From assembly GCA_021300575.1 (NCBI GenBank), contig JAJTDM010000023.1, positions 1 through 61,151 on the forward strand: a stretch of 61,151 nucleotides of DNA. Reading direction: 5' to 3'. The notes below the pieces were generated by a model. It was not told the origin of the DNA and did no database searches. It saw nothing but the letters and a program-made list of their open reading frames with translations. Every line of letters starts with the position of its first letter. The first letter of the stretch is position 1. This DNA comes from Rubrivivax sp. (GTDB lineage Bacteria > Pseudomonadota > Gammaproteobacteria > Burkholderiales > Burkholderiaceae_C). Positions 19,905 through 29,835 of the stretch are shown piece by piece. The position numbers and the translations under genes were made by a program.

Positions 19905-19930
19905 CAAAACAAAACAATCGTTCGGGTAAC
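19905..19930. promoter_or_regulatory. possible TetR-type operator in the thiolase/P450 divergent region
   Basis: The 198-bp divergent region holds an AT-rich patch with AACAATCGTT (19913-19922), a near-palindrome with one mismatched pair. The cluster encodes a TetR-family regulator at 29067, which could act here. Evidence is weak and rests on one site. Confidence 0.3.
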
Positions 19931-19990
19931 GACGTGGTCAAGCTGGCTTGCAAGGGCCTGCGCCGCCAACCTGAAGAAGCCCCCGCGTAC

Positions 19991-21214
19991 ATGAGCACCA
20001 TCGACTGGCACCCCGAAGACCCCGCCACCTTGGCCGACCCTTATCCGGTCTTCGCGCGCATGCGCAACGAGGATCCGTGCTTCTGGAGCCCGCGCCTGAA
20101 AAGCTGGGTGCTCACGCGCTATGACGACGTCAAGGCCGTGTGCCTGGACAAGGAGCGACTGTCGTCGGACCGCCTGCGGCCGTTCTTCGCCTCGCTGCCG
20201 TCGCCGGAGGCTGAGCGCATCGGGCAGATCATCCGTTACCTGTCGCAGTGGATGGTGTTCAAGGACCCGCCGGACCACACCCGGCTGCGCCGCCTGACCA
20301 GCCGCGTGTTCCACGCCAAATCCATGCAGGCGATGCGGCCTCAGGTGGAGGACATCGCCGATTGGCTGATGGACGGCATCGGCGCGCGCACCGAGTTCGA
20401 CTTCATCACCGACTTCGCCGGCCCGCTGCCCTGCCTGGTGATCATGGCCCTGCTGGGCGTGGAGCGCCCGGAGCTGGCCCGCGTCAAGCGCATGAGCGAC
20501 GACATGGCGCTGTTCATCGGCTCGTCGCGCACCTCGCCCGAAAAGTACGACACCGCCGAGGCCGCCACGCACGAGATGGCCGGCTTCTTCCGCGAGCTGA
20601 TCGAGGACCGCCGCCGCACGCCGCGTGCCGACCTGATGAGCGAGTTGGTGCACCTGCGGGACGACGACGGTGACCGCCTGACCGACGACGAACTCGTGGC
20701 CACCTGCATCCTGTTGCTGTTCGCCGGGCACGAGACGACGACGAACCACATCGCCAACGGCCTGCTGGCGCTGATGCGCTTTCCGGACCAGATGGCGCGT
20801 CTGCAGGCTGACCCGGGCTTGGCCAACGATGCGGTGGAAGAGCTGCTGCGCTACGACGGCCCCTCGGGCGCGCAGGTGCGCATCGTCAGCCAGACGCACG
20901 AGCTGCACGGCAAGACGCTGGAAGCCGGCCAGCGCGTGTTCATCATGCTCAACGCCGCCAACCGCGACCCGCGCGCCTACCCCGACCCCGACCGCGTGGA
21001 CCTGGAGCGCGACGGCCCGCCCCACCTGAGCTTCGGCTTCGGCATCCACATCTGCCTGGGCTTTCCGCTGGCGCGCACCGAGGGGCAGGTGGCCTTTCCG
21101 GCACTGCTCAAGCGCTACCGCAGCATCGCGCCCATGACCACATCGCCGGCATGGATCAATTCGCTGGTGTTTCGGGGAATGACCTCATTGCCGGTGCGCG
21201 TGCGGCAGGCTTGA
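19991..21214 (+). CDS. cytochrome P450
   Basis: 407-residue soluble bacterial P450. I-helix oxygen-activation motif AGHETTTN, K-helix EELLR, and haem-binding loop FGFGIHICLG with the axial cysteine are all present. It hydroxylates an unknown substrate using external ferredoxin/reductase, which are not encoded nearby. The neighbouring Liv-type importer, acyl-CoA ligase, SDR and acyl-CoA dehydrogenase suggest it prepares a hydrophobic terpenoid-, steroid- or fatty-acid-like compound for CoA-dependent breakdown. The start MSTIDWHPED is preferred; an in-frame extension reaches 19817 but covers the promoter region. Confidence 0.92.
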   Translation: MSTIDWHPEDPATLADPYPVFARMRNEDPCFWSPRLKSWVLTRYDDVKAVCLDKERLSSDRLRPFFASLPSPEAERIGQIIRYLSQWMVFKDPPDHTRLRRLTSRVFHAKSMQAMRPQVEDIADWLMDGIGARTEFDFITDFAGPLPCLVIMALLGVERPELARVKRMSDDMALFIGSSRTSPEKYDTAEAATHEMAGFFRELIEDRRRTPRADLMSELVHLRDDDGDRLTDDELVATCILLLFAGHETTTNHIANGLLALMRFPDQMARLQADPGLANDAVEELLRYDGPSGAQVRIVSQTHELHGKTLEAGQRVFIMLNAANRDPRAYPDPDRVDLERDGPPHLSFGFGIHICLGFPLARTEGQVAFPALLKRYRSIAPMTTSPAWINSLVFRGMTSLPVRVRQA

Positions 21215-21278
21215 ATACGCGCTCCTGCCCTGACCCTGACACTGACCCACCGCACTGCGAACGTCCACACGCTTCGAC

Positions 21279-22139
21279 ATGACCGCCCCCGCCCTGCACG
21301 CCGCTGACGCCGCTGACGCCGTTGCCCCCGGCACAGACCCGGCCGCCGCGCCTGAGCCGCTGCTGCGCGCCGAAGGCGTGTACCTGGGCTTTGGCGGCAT
21401 CCAGGCGCTGGCCGGGGTGGCGCTGGACGTGCGCCCGGGCGAGATCACGGCCGTGATCGGGCCCAACGGCGCGGGCAAGACCAGCCTGTTCAACACCCTG
21501 TCGGGCTTTTACCGCCCGCAGCGCGGCCGCGTGCTGCTGGAAGGGCGCGACCTCACCGGCATCAGCGCCGACCGTCGCGCCGCCCTGGGCCTGGCGCGCA
21601 CCTTCCAGAACGTGGCGCTGTTTCGCGGCATGTCGGTGCTGGACAACATCAAGCTTGGCGGCCACACGCGGCTGAACACCAACCCGCTGACGGCGCTGTG
21701 GTACCGCGGCCCGGCGCAGCGCGAGGAGATGGCGCTGCGCCGCGAGATCGAGCGCGACGTGATCGATTTCCTCGAGATCGACCACATCCGCCACCTGCCG
21801 GTGGCCGGCCTGGCCTACGGATTGCAAAAGCGGGTGGAACTGGCGCGCGCCCTGGCCATGCGGCCGAAGGTACTGATGCTGGACGAACCCGTGGCCGGCA
21901 TGAACCGCGAGGAAACCGAGGACATGGCGCGCTTCATCCTGGACATCCAGGAAGAGCGCGGCATCACCGTGTTGCTGATCGAGCACGACATGGGCCTGGT
22001 GATGGACATCTCGCACCACGTGGTGGTGCTGAACTTCGGCCAGGTGATCGGTCAGGGCACGCCCGCGCAGGTGCGGGCCAACCCCGAGGTGGTGCGTGCC
22101 TACCTGGGCGATGAGGCCACGCGGAGGGTGACTCAGTGA
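21279..22139 (+). CDS. livG: branched-chain amino acid-type ABC transporter ATP-binding protein (LivG-like)
   Basis: 286 residues. Walker A GPNGAGKTS, Q-loop ARTFQNVALF, signature-region LAYGLQKRVELARAL, Walker B VLMLDEPVAGMN, H-loop LLIEHDMGLV. The usual LSGG is replaced by LAYG, as in many LivG proteins of carboxylate-utilisation clusters. An Ala/Asp-rich N-terminal extension of about 28 residues precedes the domain. It overlaps the permease gene by GTGA. Confidence 0.9.
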   Translation: MTAPALHAADAADAVAPGTDPAAAPEPLLRAEGVYLGFGGIQALAGVALDVRPGEITAVIGPNGAGKTSLFNTLSGFYRPQRGRVLLEGRDLTGISADRRAALGLARTFQNVALFRGMSVLDNIKLGGHTRLNTNPLTALWYRGPAQREEMALRREIERDVIDFLEIDHIRHLPVAGLAYGLQKRVELARALAMRPKVLMLDEPVAGMNREETEDMARFILDIQEERGITVLLIEHDMGLVMDISHHVVVLNFGQVIGQGTPAQVRANPEVVRAYLGDEATRRVTQ

Positions 22140-23026
22140 ACGCGGGGTTCGACTGGATCGCCCTGGCCGAGTTCTCGGCCATCGGCCTGCTGTCGGGCGG
22201 GCTGCTGGCGCTGATCGCGCTGGGCTTCGTGCTCATCTACAAGGGCACCGGGGTCATCAACTTCGCCATGGGCGAGTTCATGATGCTGGGCGCCTACTTC
22301 TTCTACACCGCCAACGTGATGTGGGGCTTGCCCATCTGGGTGGCGCTGCCGGCCACGCTGGCGGCGGTGGCCGGGTGTGCGGCGCTGGTGGAGCGCGCCA
22401 TCCTGCGGCCGCTGGCCGGGCAGTCGGTGATCTCGGTGCTGATGGCCACCATCGGCCTGGCCAGCGCCCTGCACGGCGGCGTGGACGCCATCTGGGGCGG
22501 ACGCAACTACGAGATGCCCACGCTGCTGCCGCGCCAGCCCCTGCTGATCGGCGACGTCCTGATCCCGGGCAAGGTGCTGTGGAGCTTCCTGCTCGCGGCC
22601 GTGGTCATCACCGCCTTCACGGTGTACTTCCGCCGCTCGCGCACAGGCGTGGCCATGCGCGCCGCCGCCAGCGACCCCGTCACCGCCTACGTGCTGGGCA
22701 TCGACGTGCGCGCCATGCAGCGCCTGACCTGGATCTTCGCCGGCCTGGTGGGCGCCATCGCCGGCATCGTGGTGGCCTCGATGACCAGCCTGTCGCCGGC
22801 ACTCGGCAGCGCCGCGCTCACCGTGCTGGCCGTCATCATCCTCGGCGGGCTGGACAGCATTGCCGGGGCCATCGTGGCCGGCCTCATCGTGGGCCTGCTG
22901 GAAAGCCTGACAGCCGGCTACCTGGGCGGCAAGGTGCGCGACATCGTGCCCTATGTGGTGGTGCTGGTGATCCTGCTGATCCGCCCCTACGGCCTGTTCG
23001 GCACCCGGCAGATCGAACGCTTGTAA
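22136..23026 (+). CDS. livH: branched-chain amino acid-type ABC transporter permease (LivH-like)
   Basis: 296-residue membrane protein with about eight hydrophobic segments. LivH hallmarks are GLLSGGLLALIALGFVLIYKGTGVINFAMGEFMMLGAY and the C-terminal GGLDSIAGAIVAGLIVGLLE. It uses a GTG start inside the livG stop (GTGA overlap), implying coupling. It pairs with the LivM-like permease. Confidence 0.92.
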   Translation: MNAGFDWIALAEFSAIGLLSGGLLALIALGFVLIYKGTGVINFAMGEFMMLGAYFFYTANVMWGLPIWVALPATLAAVAGCAALVERAILRPLAGQSVISVLMATIGLASALHGGVDAIWGGRNYEMPTLLPRQPLLIGDVLIPGKVLWSFLLAAVVITAFTVYFRRSRTGVAMRAAASDPVTAYVLGIDVRAMQRLTWIFAGLVGAIAGIVVASMTSLSPALGSAALTVLAVIILGGLDSIAGAIVAGLIVGLLESLTAGYLGGKVRDIVPYVVVLVILLIRPYGLFGTRQIERL

Positions 23027-23038
23027 GGCACCCGGCCC

Positions 23039-24079
23039 ATGCGCATCCACGACTTCCGCCAGAGCTATGCCGATGACCAGGCGCTGTGGCCCACGCGCGT
23101 GCAGCGTCTGTGGCTGCTGGCGCTGCTGCTGGCCATCGCCGTGTTCCCGCTCGTGGGCGGGGGCTACGCGCTTGGGCTGATGTGCGTGCTGGGCATCCAC
23201 ATCATCGCCGCCTCGGGTCTGAACATCATGACCGGCAACACGGGGCTGATCTCACTGGGCCACGCCGCCTTCATGGGCGTGGGCTGCTACACCGCGGCCT
23301 GGCTGGCGCAGCGCGGCCTGCCCGTGTTCGTCACGCTGCCCGCTGCCGGGCTGATGGCGGCGGCGCTGGGCATCGTGGTGGGGTTGCCCAGCCTGCGCAT
23401 CAAGGGGCTGTACCTCGCGGTGGCCACCCTGGCCATGCAGTTCCTGATGGTCTACATCTTCCGCGAGTGGGATTCGGTCACTGGCGGCGTGCGCGGCGTG
23501 AACGTGCCGCCGGCCGACTTCTTCGGCATCCCGCTGAACACCGATGCCCGCATGGCCTGGCTCATCGCCTTTTGCGCCGTGGTGATGCTGATCGGTGCGC
23601 GCAACCTGTTCCGTACCCGGGTGGGCCGCGCCTTCACCGCCATCCGCGACAAGGACATCTCGGCCGAGGTGCTGGGCATCAACCTGCTGCAGTACAAGCT
23701 CACCTCGTTCGCCATCGGCTCGTTCTACGCCGGGGTGGCCGGGGCGCTGCTGGGTTACTTCTACCGCGCCATGACGCCGGAGTACTTCACGCTGCAGCTG
23801 TCCATCTTCTACCTGGCGGCCATCATCGTGGGCGGCCTGGGCAGCACGCTGGGCACCATCCTGGGCGCCTTCTTCATGACGCTGGTGCCCGAGCTGCTGC
23901 GCGCTGGTGTTTCCCTGGCGGCGCAGTGGTCACCGCGCGCCATCGAGATCCTCTCGCCCATCCAGCAGGTGGTGTTCGGCCTGCTGATCATCGGCTTTCT
24001 GGTGTTCGAGCCGCACGGCCTGGTGGAGGTCTGGCGGCGCATCCGGCGTTTCTTCCACCTCTGGCCCTTCCGTTCCTGA
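23039..24079 (+). CDS. livM: branched-chain amino acid-type ABC transporter permease (LivM-like)
   Basis: 346 residues, about nine to ten hydrophobic segments. GLNIMTGNTGLISLGHAAFMGVGCYTA and FTAIRDKDISAEVLGIN are LivM signatures; GGLGSTLGTILGAFF lies near the C-terminus. It starts 12 nt after livH. Confidence 0.92.
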   Translation: MRIHDFRQSYADDQALWPTRVQRLWLLALLLAIAVFPLVGGGYALGLMCVLGIHIIAASGLNIMTGNTGLISLGHAAFMGVGCYTAAWLAQRGLPVFVTLPAAGLMAAALGIVVGLPSLRIKGLYLAVATLAMQFLMVYIFREWDSVTGGVRGVNVPPADFFGIPLNTDARMAWLIAFCAVVMLIGARNLFRTRVGRAFTAIRDKDISAEVLGINLLQYKLTSFAIGSFYAGVAGALLGYFYRAMTPEYFTLQLSIFYLAAIIVGGLGSTLGTILGAFFMTLVPELLRAGVSLAAQWSPRAIEILSPIQQVVFGLLIIGFLVFEPHGLVEVWRRIRRFFHLWPFRS

Positions 24080-24139
24080 ACCCCGGGCGGCTCGCAAGCC
24101 TCGCGCCGCCCCAATCCACAACCCTTGAAGGAGACATCG

Positions 24140-25366
24140 ATGAGCAAGACCGAACGAGACATCGCCAGCACCAGCCGCCGCCGTCTGGTGCAAGCCGGCC
24201 TGGGCGCTGCCGGGCTGGGCGCGCTGCCGCTCAGCACCGCCTTCGCGCAGAGCGGGGAGATCGTGGTGGGCGCCGCGCCCCCCATCACCGGCGTGTTCGC
24301 CTTTGCCGGCGTGGGTCTGCACCAGGGCCTGGGCGACTACTGCGAGTGGCGCAACGCCAACGGCGGCGTGGCCGGGCGCAAGCTGCGCTACATCGGTGAA
24401 GACTCGGCCTACAAGATGGACCAGGCCATGGCCGTGTTCAAGAAGATCATGGGCGCGCACCGCCCGCCGGTGTTCTATGGCGACTCCACCGCCTGGGCCA
24501 AGGCCTCGGCGGCCGAAGTGAGCCAGCTCGGCACCACGCTGACCTCCAGCCCTTCATTCGCCTCCGACCTGGCCGACCCCGTGAAGGCACCGTACTACTT
24601 CATGGCCGGCCCCACCTACGAGGCCATGATCGAGATCCAGCTCGAGTTCATCAACTCCCAGGCCAAGGCCGGCGGCAAGCCCTCGGTGGCGCTGGTCTAC
24701 AGCGACACCGAGTTCGGCCGCGACCCCATCGAAGGCGCCAAGAAGCATGCGCAGAAGCTGGGCATCCCCCTGGTGCAGGAGATCGTCACCAAGCCCGGCG
24801 CGGTGGACGTCTCGGCCGAGGTGTCCAAGCTGCGCCGCTCCAAGCCCGACTACGTCATCTTCCACGGCTACGTGCTCGCGCCCATCCCCGAATTCATCAA
24901 GCAGATGAAGGAGGCCGGCATGAACGCCACCTCCATGGGCACCATCTGGAGCATGGACAAGACCACCGTGGACGCGATGGGCGCCGCCGGCGAGGGCTGG
25001 ATGGGCGTGATGCCCTACCGCTACAGCTATGACACCGCGGGCGCGCGGTCCATGCAGGCCATCAAGGACTTCGCCGCCAAGGCGCGCCCGCAGATGAGCT
25101 ACATCCCGCTCTTCTACACCCACGGCTGGCTGGTGGGTTCGATCTTCTGCGAGGTGATGGAGCGCTGCCTGAAGGCCAACCAGCAACTCACGGGCCCGAA
25201 CATGAAGGCCGCGCTGGAGTCCATCCGCAACTGGGACACCGGCGGCATCATGGGCCGGCCCGTGTCCCTGGCTCGGCACCAGATCCCCATGGGCCGGATC
25301 TACCGCTACGACGCGAACAGCAAGCTGCTGCAGCCGGCCAGCGACTGGATCACGATGGAAGGCTGA
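24140..25366 (+). CDS. Liv-type ABC transporter substrate-binding protein, Tat signal
   Basis: 408 residues. The N-terminal STSRRRLVQAGLGAAGLGALP is a twin-arginine-like signal, followed by the Peripla_BP_6 fold: IVVGAAPPITGVFAFAGVG, NANGGVAGRKLRYI, VALVYSDTEFGRD, PDYVIFHGYVLAP. It binds the compound imported by the LivGHMF proteins encoded around it; related proteins bind aromatic or terpenoid acids as well as amino acids. The start has an AAGGAG ribosome-binding site 8 nt upstream. Confidence 0.88.
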   Translation: MSKTERDIASTSRRRLVQAGLGAAGLGALPLSTAFAQSGEIVVGAAPPITGVFAFAGVGLHQGLGDYCEWRNANGGVAGRKLRYIGEDSAYKMDQAMAVFKKIMGAHRPPVFYGDSTAWAKASAAEVSQLGTTLTSSPSFASDLADPVKAPYYFMAGPTYEAMIEIQLEFINSQAKAGGKPSVALVYSDTEFGRDPIEGAKKHAQKLGIPLVQEIVTKPGAVDVSAEVSKLRRSKPDYVIFHGYVLAPIPEFIKQMKEAGMNATSMGTIWSMDKTTVDAMGAAGEGWMGVMPYRYSYDTAGARSMQAIKDFAAKARPQMSYIPLFYTHGWLVGSIFCEVMERCLKANQQLTGPNMKAALESIRNWDTGGIMGRPVSLARHQIPMGRIYRYDANSKLLQPASDWITMEG

Positions 25367-25371
25367 GCACC

Positions 25372-26205
<834 letters not shown>

Positions 26206-26232
26206 GCAGGTCCGCCGGATGATGGGTACACG

Positions 26233-28062
26233 ATGAGCACTGTCGACATCGACCGCCTGACCTTGCCGCAGCAACTGCGCCACTGGGCGGCCACGCGCCC
26301 TGGCGATGTGGCCCTGCGTCAGAAGGACTACGGCATCTGGGAGCCCGTGACCTGGGCCGGCTACGAGCAGGCCGCGCGCCACTTCGGCCTGGGCCTGGTC
26401 GACCTGGGGCTGGGCGAAGGCGGGCACTGCGCGATCATCAGCGAGAACCGCAAGGAGTGGGTCTTCACGCAGCTGGGCTGTGGCCTGGTGGGGGCCGTCA
26501 CCGTGGGCGTGTACCCCACCTCGCCCGCGCCCGAGGTGGAGTACCTGCTGCACAGCAGCGATGCCGAGATGGTGGTGTGCGAGGACCAGGAGCAGCTCGA
26601 CAAGGTGCTGGAGGTGCGCGAGCGGCTGCCCCGCCTGAAGCACCTGGTGGTGATCGATCCCAAGGGCCTGCGCCGGTACCAGGTGCCTTCGCTGTTGACC
26701 TTCGACGAGGTGCTGGCCCGCGGGGCCCGCTTCGAGGGCAGCGCGCGCGACCTGGTGGACGAGCGGCTGGCCCGGCAGTCCATGGACGACACCGCGCTGA
26801 TGATCTTCACCAGCGGCTCCACGGGCCGGCCCAAGGCCGCGATGATCAGCTACGGCAACATCGCCGCCATGGCCGCCGGCACCGACGCCATCTATCGCTG
26901 CTCGCCCCAGGACTCGATGGTCTCGTACCTGCCGCTGTGCCACGTGGCCGAGCAGATCTACACCGTCCATCTGCCGCTGCGCTCGGGCGCGGTGGTGAAC
27001 TTTGCCGAGAGCCTGCGCACCATCCAGGCCGATCTGCGCGAGATCGCACCCACGCTGTTCCTGGGGGTGCCGCGCATCTGGGAGAAGCTGCACGCCTCCA
27101 TCGAGATCAAGGTGCGCGAGGCGGGCGGCCTGCGACGCCGGCTGTACAACGCGGCCCTCGCGGCCACGCTGCCCTTTGCCGAAGTGCCGCCCGAGCGCTG
27201 GAGCCTGGCTCATCACCTCACGCACGCCTTCTGGTACTGGACGGTGCTGCGCGCCTTGAACAACTTCATCGGCCTGCGCGAGTGCCGGCTGGCCTTGTCG
27301 GGCGCTGCGCCCATCGCCCCGGACATGCTGCGCTTCTTCCGCGCGCTGGGCGTGCCCATCCGCGAGGGCTACGGCATGACCGAGACCGCGGGCGTGGTGA
27401 CGGTGCAGCGCAGTGCAGCCTCGCCCGTCGGCACCGTGGGCTCTGCCGTGCCCGGTGTGGAGTTGCGCATCGCCGACGACGGCGAACTGCTGGTGCGCGG
27501 CCCCACGGTGTTCAAGGGCTACTACCGCAACGACGCCGCCACGGCCGAGGCCATCGACACCGAGGGCTGGCTGCACACGGGCGATGTGGCGCAGGCGGTG
27601 CGCGGGCCCGAGGGCGAGGAAGTGCGCATCGTCGACCGCAAGAAGGACATCATGATCACCGCCGGGGGCAAGAACATCACCCCCAGCGAGATCGAGAACG
27701 CGCTGAAGTTCAGCGCCTACGTCAAGGAGGCCGTGGTGGTGGCCGACCGGCGGCCCTTCGTCGCGGCGCTGATCCAGATCGACCAGGACACCGTGGGCAA
27801 GTGGGCCGAGGAAGAGGGCCTGGCGTACACGCACTTCCGCAGCCTGGCCGAGCACGAGCGCGTGCGCGAGCTGGTGCAGGCCGAGGTGGACCGCGTCAAC
27901 GCCCGCATGCCGCAGGTGCAGCAGGTGCGCAAGTTCCACCTGCTGACCAAGGAGCTGGACCACGACGACGGCGAGGTCACCGCCACCCTGAAGGTCAAGC
28001 GCGCGAGCATCGGCCAGAAGTACGCGGCCGAGATCGAGGCGCTGTATGGGGCCAGGGGCTGA
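26233..28062 (+). CDS. long-chain acyl-CoA ligase (AMP-binding, FadD15-like)
   Basis: 609-residue ANL-superfamily ligase that activates a carboxylic acid to its CoA thioester via an acyl-adenylate. Motifs: P-loop MIFTSGSTGRPKAAM, REGYGMTETAG, GWLHTGDVAQA, and the C-terminal VDRKKDIMITAGGKNI with TATLKVKR near the end. It is of the longer FadD15/ACSBG-like type. Between importer and SDR genes, it probably activates the imported substrate. Confidence 0.92.
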   Translation: MSTVDIDRLTLPQQLRHWAATRPGDVALRQKDYGIWEPVTWAGYEQAARHFGLGLVDLGLGEGGHCAIISENRKEWVFTQLGCGLVGAVTVGVYPTSPAPEVEYLLHSSDAEMVVCEDQEQLDKVLEVRERLPRLKHLVVIDPKGLRRYQVPSLLTFDEVLARGARFEGSARDLVDERLARQSMDDTALMIFTSGSTGRPKAAMISYGNIAAMAAGTDAIYRCSPQDSMVSYLPLCHVAEQIYTVHLPLRSGAVVNFAESLRTIQADLREIAPTLFLGVPRIWEKLHASIEIKVREAGGLRRRLYNAALAATLPFAEVPPERWSLAHHLTHAFWYWTVLRALNNFIGLRECRLALSGAAPIAPDMLRFFRALGVPIREGYGMTETAGVVTVQRSAASPVGTVGSAVPGVELRIADDGELLVRGPTVFKGYYRNDAATAEAIDTEGWLHTGDVAQAVRGPEGEEVRIVDRKKDIMITAGGKNITPSEIENALKFSAYVKEAVVVADRRPFVAALIQIDQDTVGKWAEEEGLAYTHFRSLAEHERVRELVQAEVDRVNARMPQVQQVRKFHLLTKELDHDDGEVTATLKVKRASIGQKYAAEIEALYGARG

Positions 28063-28070
28063 GGGGATGC

Positions 28071-28118
28071 CTGTTCGAGCTGAGCCCTTCGACTCCGCTC
28101 AGGACAGGCCCGTCGAAG
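28071..28118. repeat. REP-like imperfect palindromic element
   Basis: This intergenic stretch has the CCCTTCGACTCCGCTCAGGA-type sequence found repeatedly between genes in beta- and gammaproteobacteria. Its ends (CTGTTCGAGC and GCTCAGGACAG) pair to form an imperfect hairpin. It lies between the CoA ligase and SDR genes, whose codirectional arrangement may be attenuated here. Confidence 0.55.
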
Positions 28119-28161
28119 CCCTCTGAAAGCGACGCGCAGCAACTTGAAGAATGCACACACG

Positions 28162-29067
28162 ATGAACGAGATCCGATTCGACGGCCGCGTGGCGGTGATC
28201 ACCGGCGCCGGTGGCGGCCTGGGCCGTTCGCATGCCCTGCTGCTGGCCAGCCGCGGCGCGGCGGTGGTGGTGAACGACCTGGGCGGCAGCGTCAATGGCG
28301 CCGGTGGCGACGACGCTGCCGCGCGGCGCGTGGTGGCCGAGATCGAGGCCGCGGGCGGGCGGGCCCTGGCCAACTTCGACGACATCGCCACGCCCGAGGG
28401 CGCGCAGCGCCTGGTGGACGCGGCCCTGCGGGGTTTCGGCCGTCTGGACGTGCTCATCAACAACGCCGGCATCCTGCGCGACAAGACCCTGCACAAGATG
28501 GCGCCCGAGGACTTCGAGGCCGTGGTGCGCGTGCACCTGCTGGGCTCGGCCTGGTGCTCCCGCGCCGCGCTGCCGGTGATGCAGGCGCAGCAGTACGGCC
28601 GCATCGTGATGACCACTTCCGCCGCCGGCCTGTACGGCAACTTCGGCCAGAGCAACTACGGTGCGGCCAAGCTGGCGGTGGTGGGTCTCATGAACACGCT
28701 CAAGCACGAGGGCGGGCGCTTTGGCGTGAAGGTCAACACCATCGCCCCCGTGGCGCTCACGCGCATGACCGAGGGCCTGCCGCTGGCGCAGCTCATCGGC
28801 GAGGCCGCGCCCGAGCGCGTGGCCGCGGGCGTGGCCTGGCTGGCCAGCGAAGGCTGTGAGGTCAGCGGCTGCATCCTCTCCGCCGGGGCGGGCTACTTCT
28901 CCACCGTGCAGATCGTCGAAGGCCTGGGCGTGCATGCGTCGGCCGACGCCATCACGCCCGAGTTCGTGGCGGCGAACTGGGGACGGATCAGCGACATGTC
29001 CGCCGCCCGGCCCTTTGACAGCGCGGTCGATGCGTTGATGGGCGCGTTCGGGCCGGCCAAGGCCTGA
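28162..29067 (+). CDS. SDR-family dehydrogenase, multifunctional-protein (HSD17B4)-like
   Basis: 301 residues. NAD-binding GAGGGLGRSHALLLASRGAAVVVNDLGG is typical of the 3-hydroxyacyl-CoA dehydrogenase domain of peroxisomal multifunctional enzyme 2. Also seen: NNAGILRDKTLHKM, catalytic Ser in TTSAAGLYGNFGQ, and YGAAK. It probably oxidises a 3-hydroxyacyl-CoA in side-chain beta-oxidation. The stop overlaps the TetR start by 1 nt. Confidence 0.88.
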   Translation: MNEIRFDGRVAVITGAGGGLGRSHALLLASRGAAVVVNDLGGSVNGAGGDDAAARRVVAEIEAAGGRALANFDDIATPEGAQRLVDAALRGFGRLDVLINNAGILRDKTLHKMAPEDFEAVVRVHLLGSAWCSRAALPVMQAQQYGRIVMTTSAAGLYGNFGQSNYGAAKLAVVGLMNTLKHEGGRFGVKVNTIAPVALTRMTEGLPLAQLIGEAAPERVAAGVAWLASEGCEVSGCILSAGAGYFSTVQIVEGLGVHASADAITPEFVAANWGRISDMSAARPFDSAVDALMGAFGPAKA

Positions 29068-29669
29068 TGGCAGCCCCCCAGCCCATCCGCACCCGCGCCC
29101 ACAACCGCCAGCCCCAGTTGCTGGAGGCGGCGGCGCGCGTGTTCCGGCAGAAGGGCTACGGCATCACCACGATGCGCGACATCGCCGCGGCCACGGGCAT
29201 GACGGCGGGCTCCATCTACTACCACTACCCCTCCAAGGGCGACCTGTTGCTGGCGGTGTATGCCGAGGGGGTGCGCCGGGTCACCGCGGCGGTGCAGGCC
29301 GCACTGGAGCCTGACGGCACGCCCTGGGAAAAGCTGCAACGTGCCATCACCGCCCATTTGCAGATGATGGTGGGCCAGGCCCCCGACGACGCCCCTTTTG
29401 CCGGCGTGTTCGTGCAGGTGCAGCCGCACGACTTCCCGCCCGAACACCACGCGGCCCTGATCGCGCTGCGCAACGGCTACGAGGCCACGTTCCGCGCCCT
29501 GATCGACGCCTTGCCGCTCAAACGCGGCACCGACCGCCGCCTGCTGCGCCTGCAGCTCATCGGCGCCCTGAACCACGTCCCCCAGTGGTACCGCCCCGAC
29601 GGCCCCCGCACCCCCCAGGCCATCGCCCGCGTGATGACACGGCACCTGCAGGCGGGGTTGGAGCCATGA
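29067..29669 (+). CDS. TetR-family transcriptional regulator
   Basis: 200 residues. The N-terminal HTH (LLEAAARVFRQKGYGITTMRDIAAATGMTAGSIYYHYPSKGDLL) belongs to the TetR_N family; the C-terminal ligand domain is not classified. Its 1-nt overlap with the SDR gene places it in the P450/Liv/FadD cluster. Related regulators in acyl-CoA clusters respond to CoA thioesters (inference). Confidence 0.9.
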   Translation: MAAPQPIRTRAHNRQPQLLEAAARVFRQKGYGITTMRDIAAATGMTAGSIYYHYPSKGDLLLAVYAEGVRRVTAAVQAALEPDGTPWEKLQRAITAHLQMMVGQAPDDAPFAGVFVQVQPHDFPPEHHAALIALRNGYEATFRALIDALPLKRGTDRRLLRLQLIGALNHVPQWYRPDGPRTPQAIARVMTRHLQAGLEP

Positions 29670-29711
29670 AGGCGCAAGCGAAGACTCGTGGCGTTCGGGA
29701 AGGGGCGCCAG

Positions 29712-29785
29712 GCGCACTGTGCTGCGCTCATGTCCCCCGGCCGGGCGTTGCCCGGCCTCCTCCTTGACTTCGCTCCGCACAGTAC
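29712..29785. repeat. intergenic hairpin element
   Basis: An 8-bp perfect stem with a 3-nt loop (29739-29757) sits inside a larger imperfect inverted repeat pairing CACTGTGC (29715-29722) with GCACAGT near 29777-29783. It may terminate the upstream transcript or be a REP-like element; no T-run follows. Confidence 0.5.
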
Positions 29786-29835
29786 CCCTGCCACCCCTTC
29801 CTGCGCAACAGCGTTCCTGCACCCTTCACGCCATC

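Noticed and set aside
26457..28859. 800-codon alternative frame on the plus strand across the CoA ligase and SDR genes
   Set aside because: Gly/Arg/Ala-rich read-through of another frame; it spans an intergenic repeat and two real genes.
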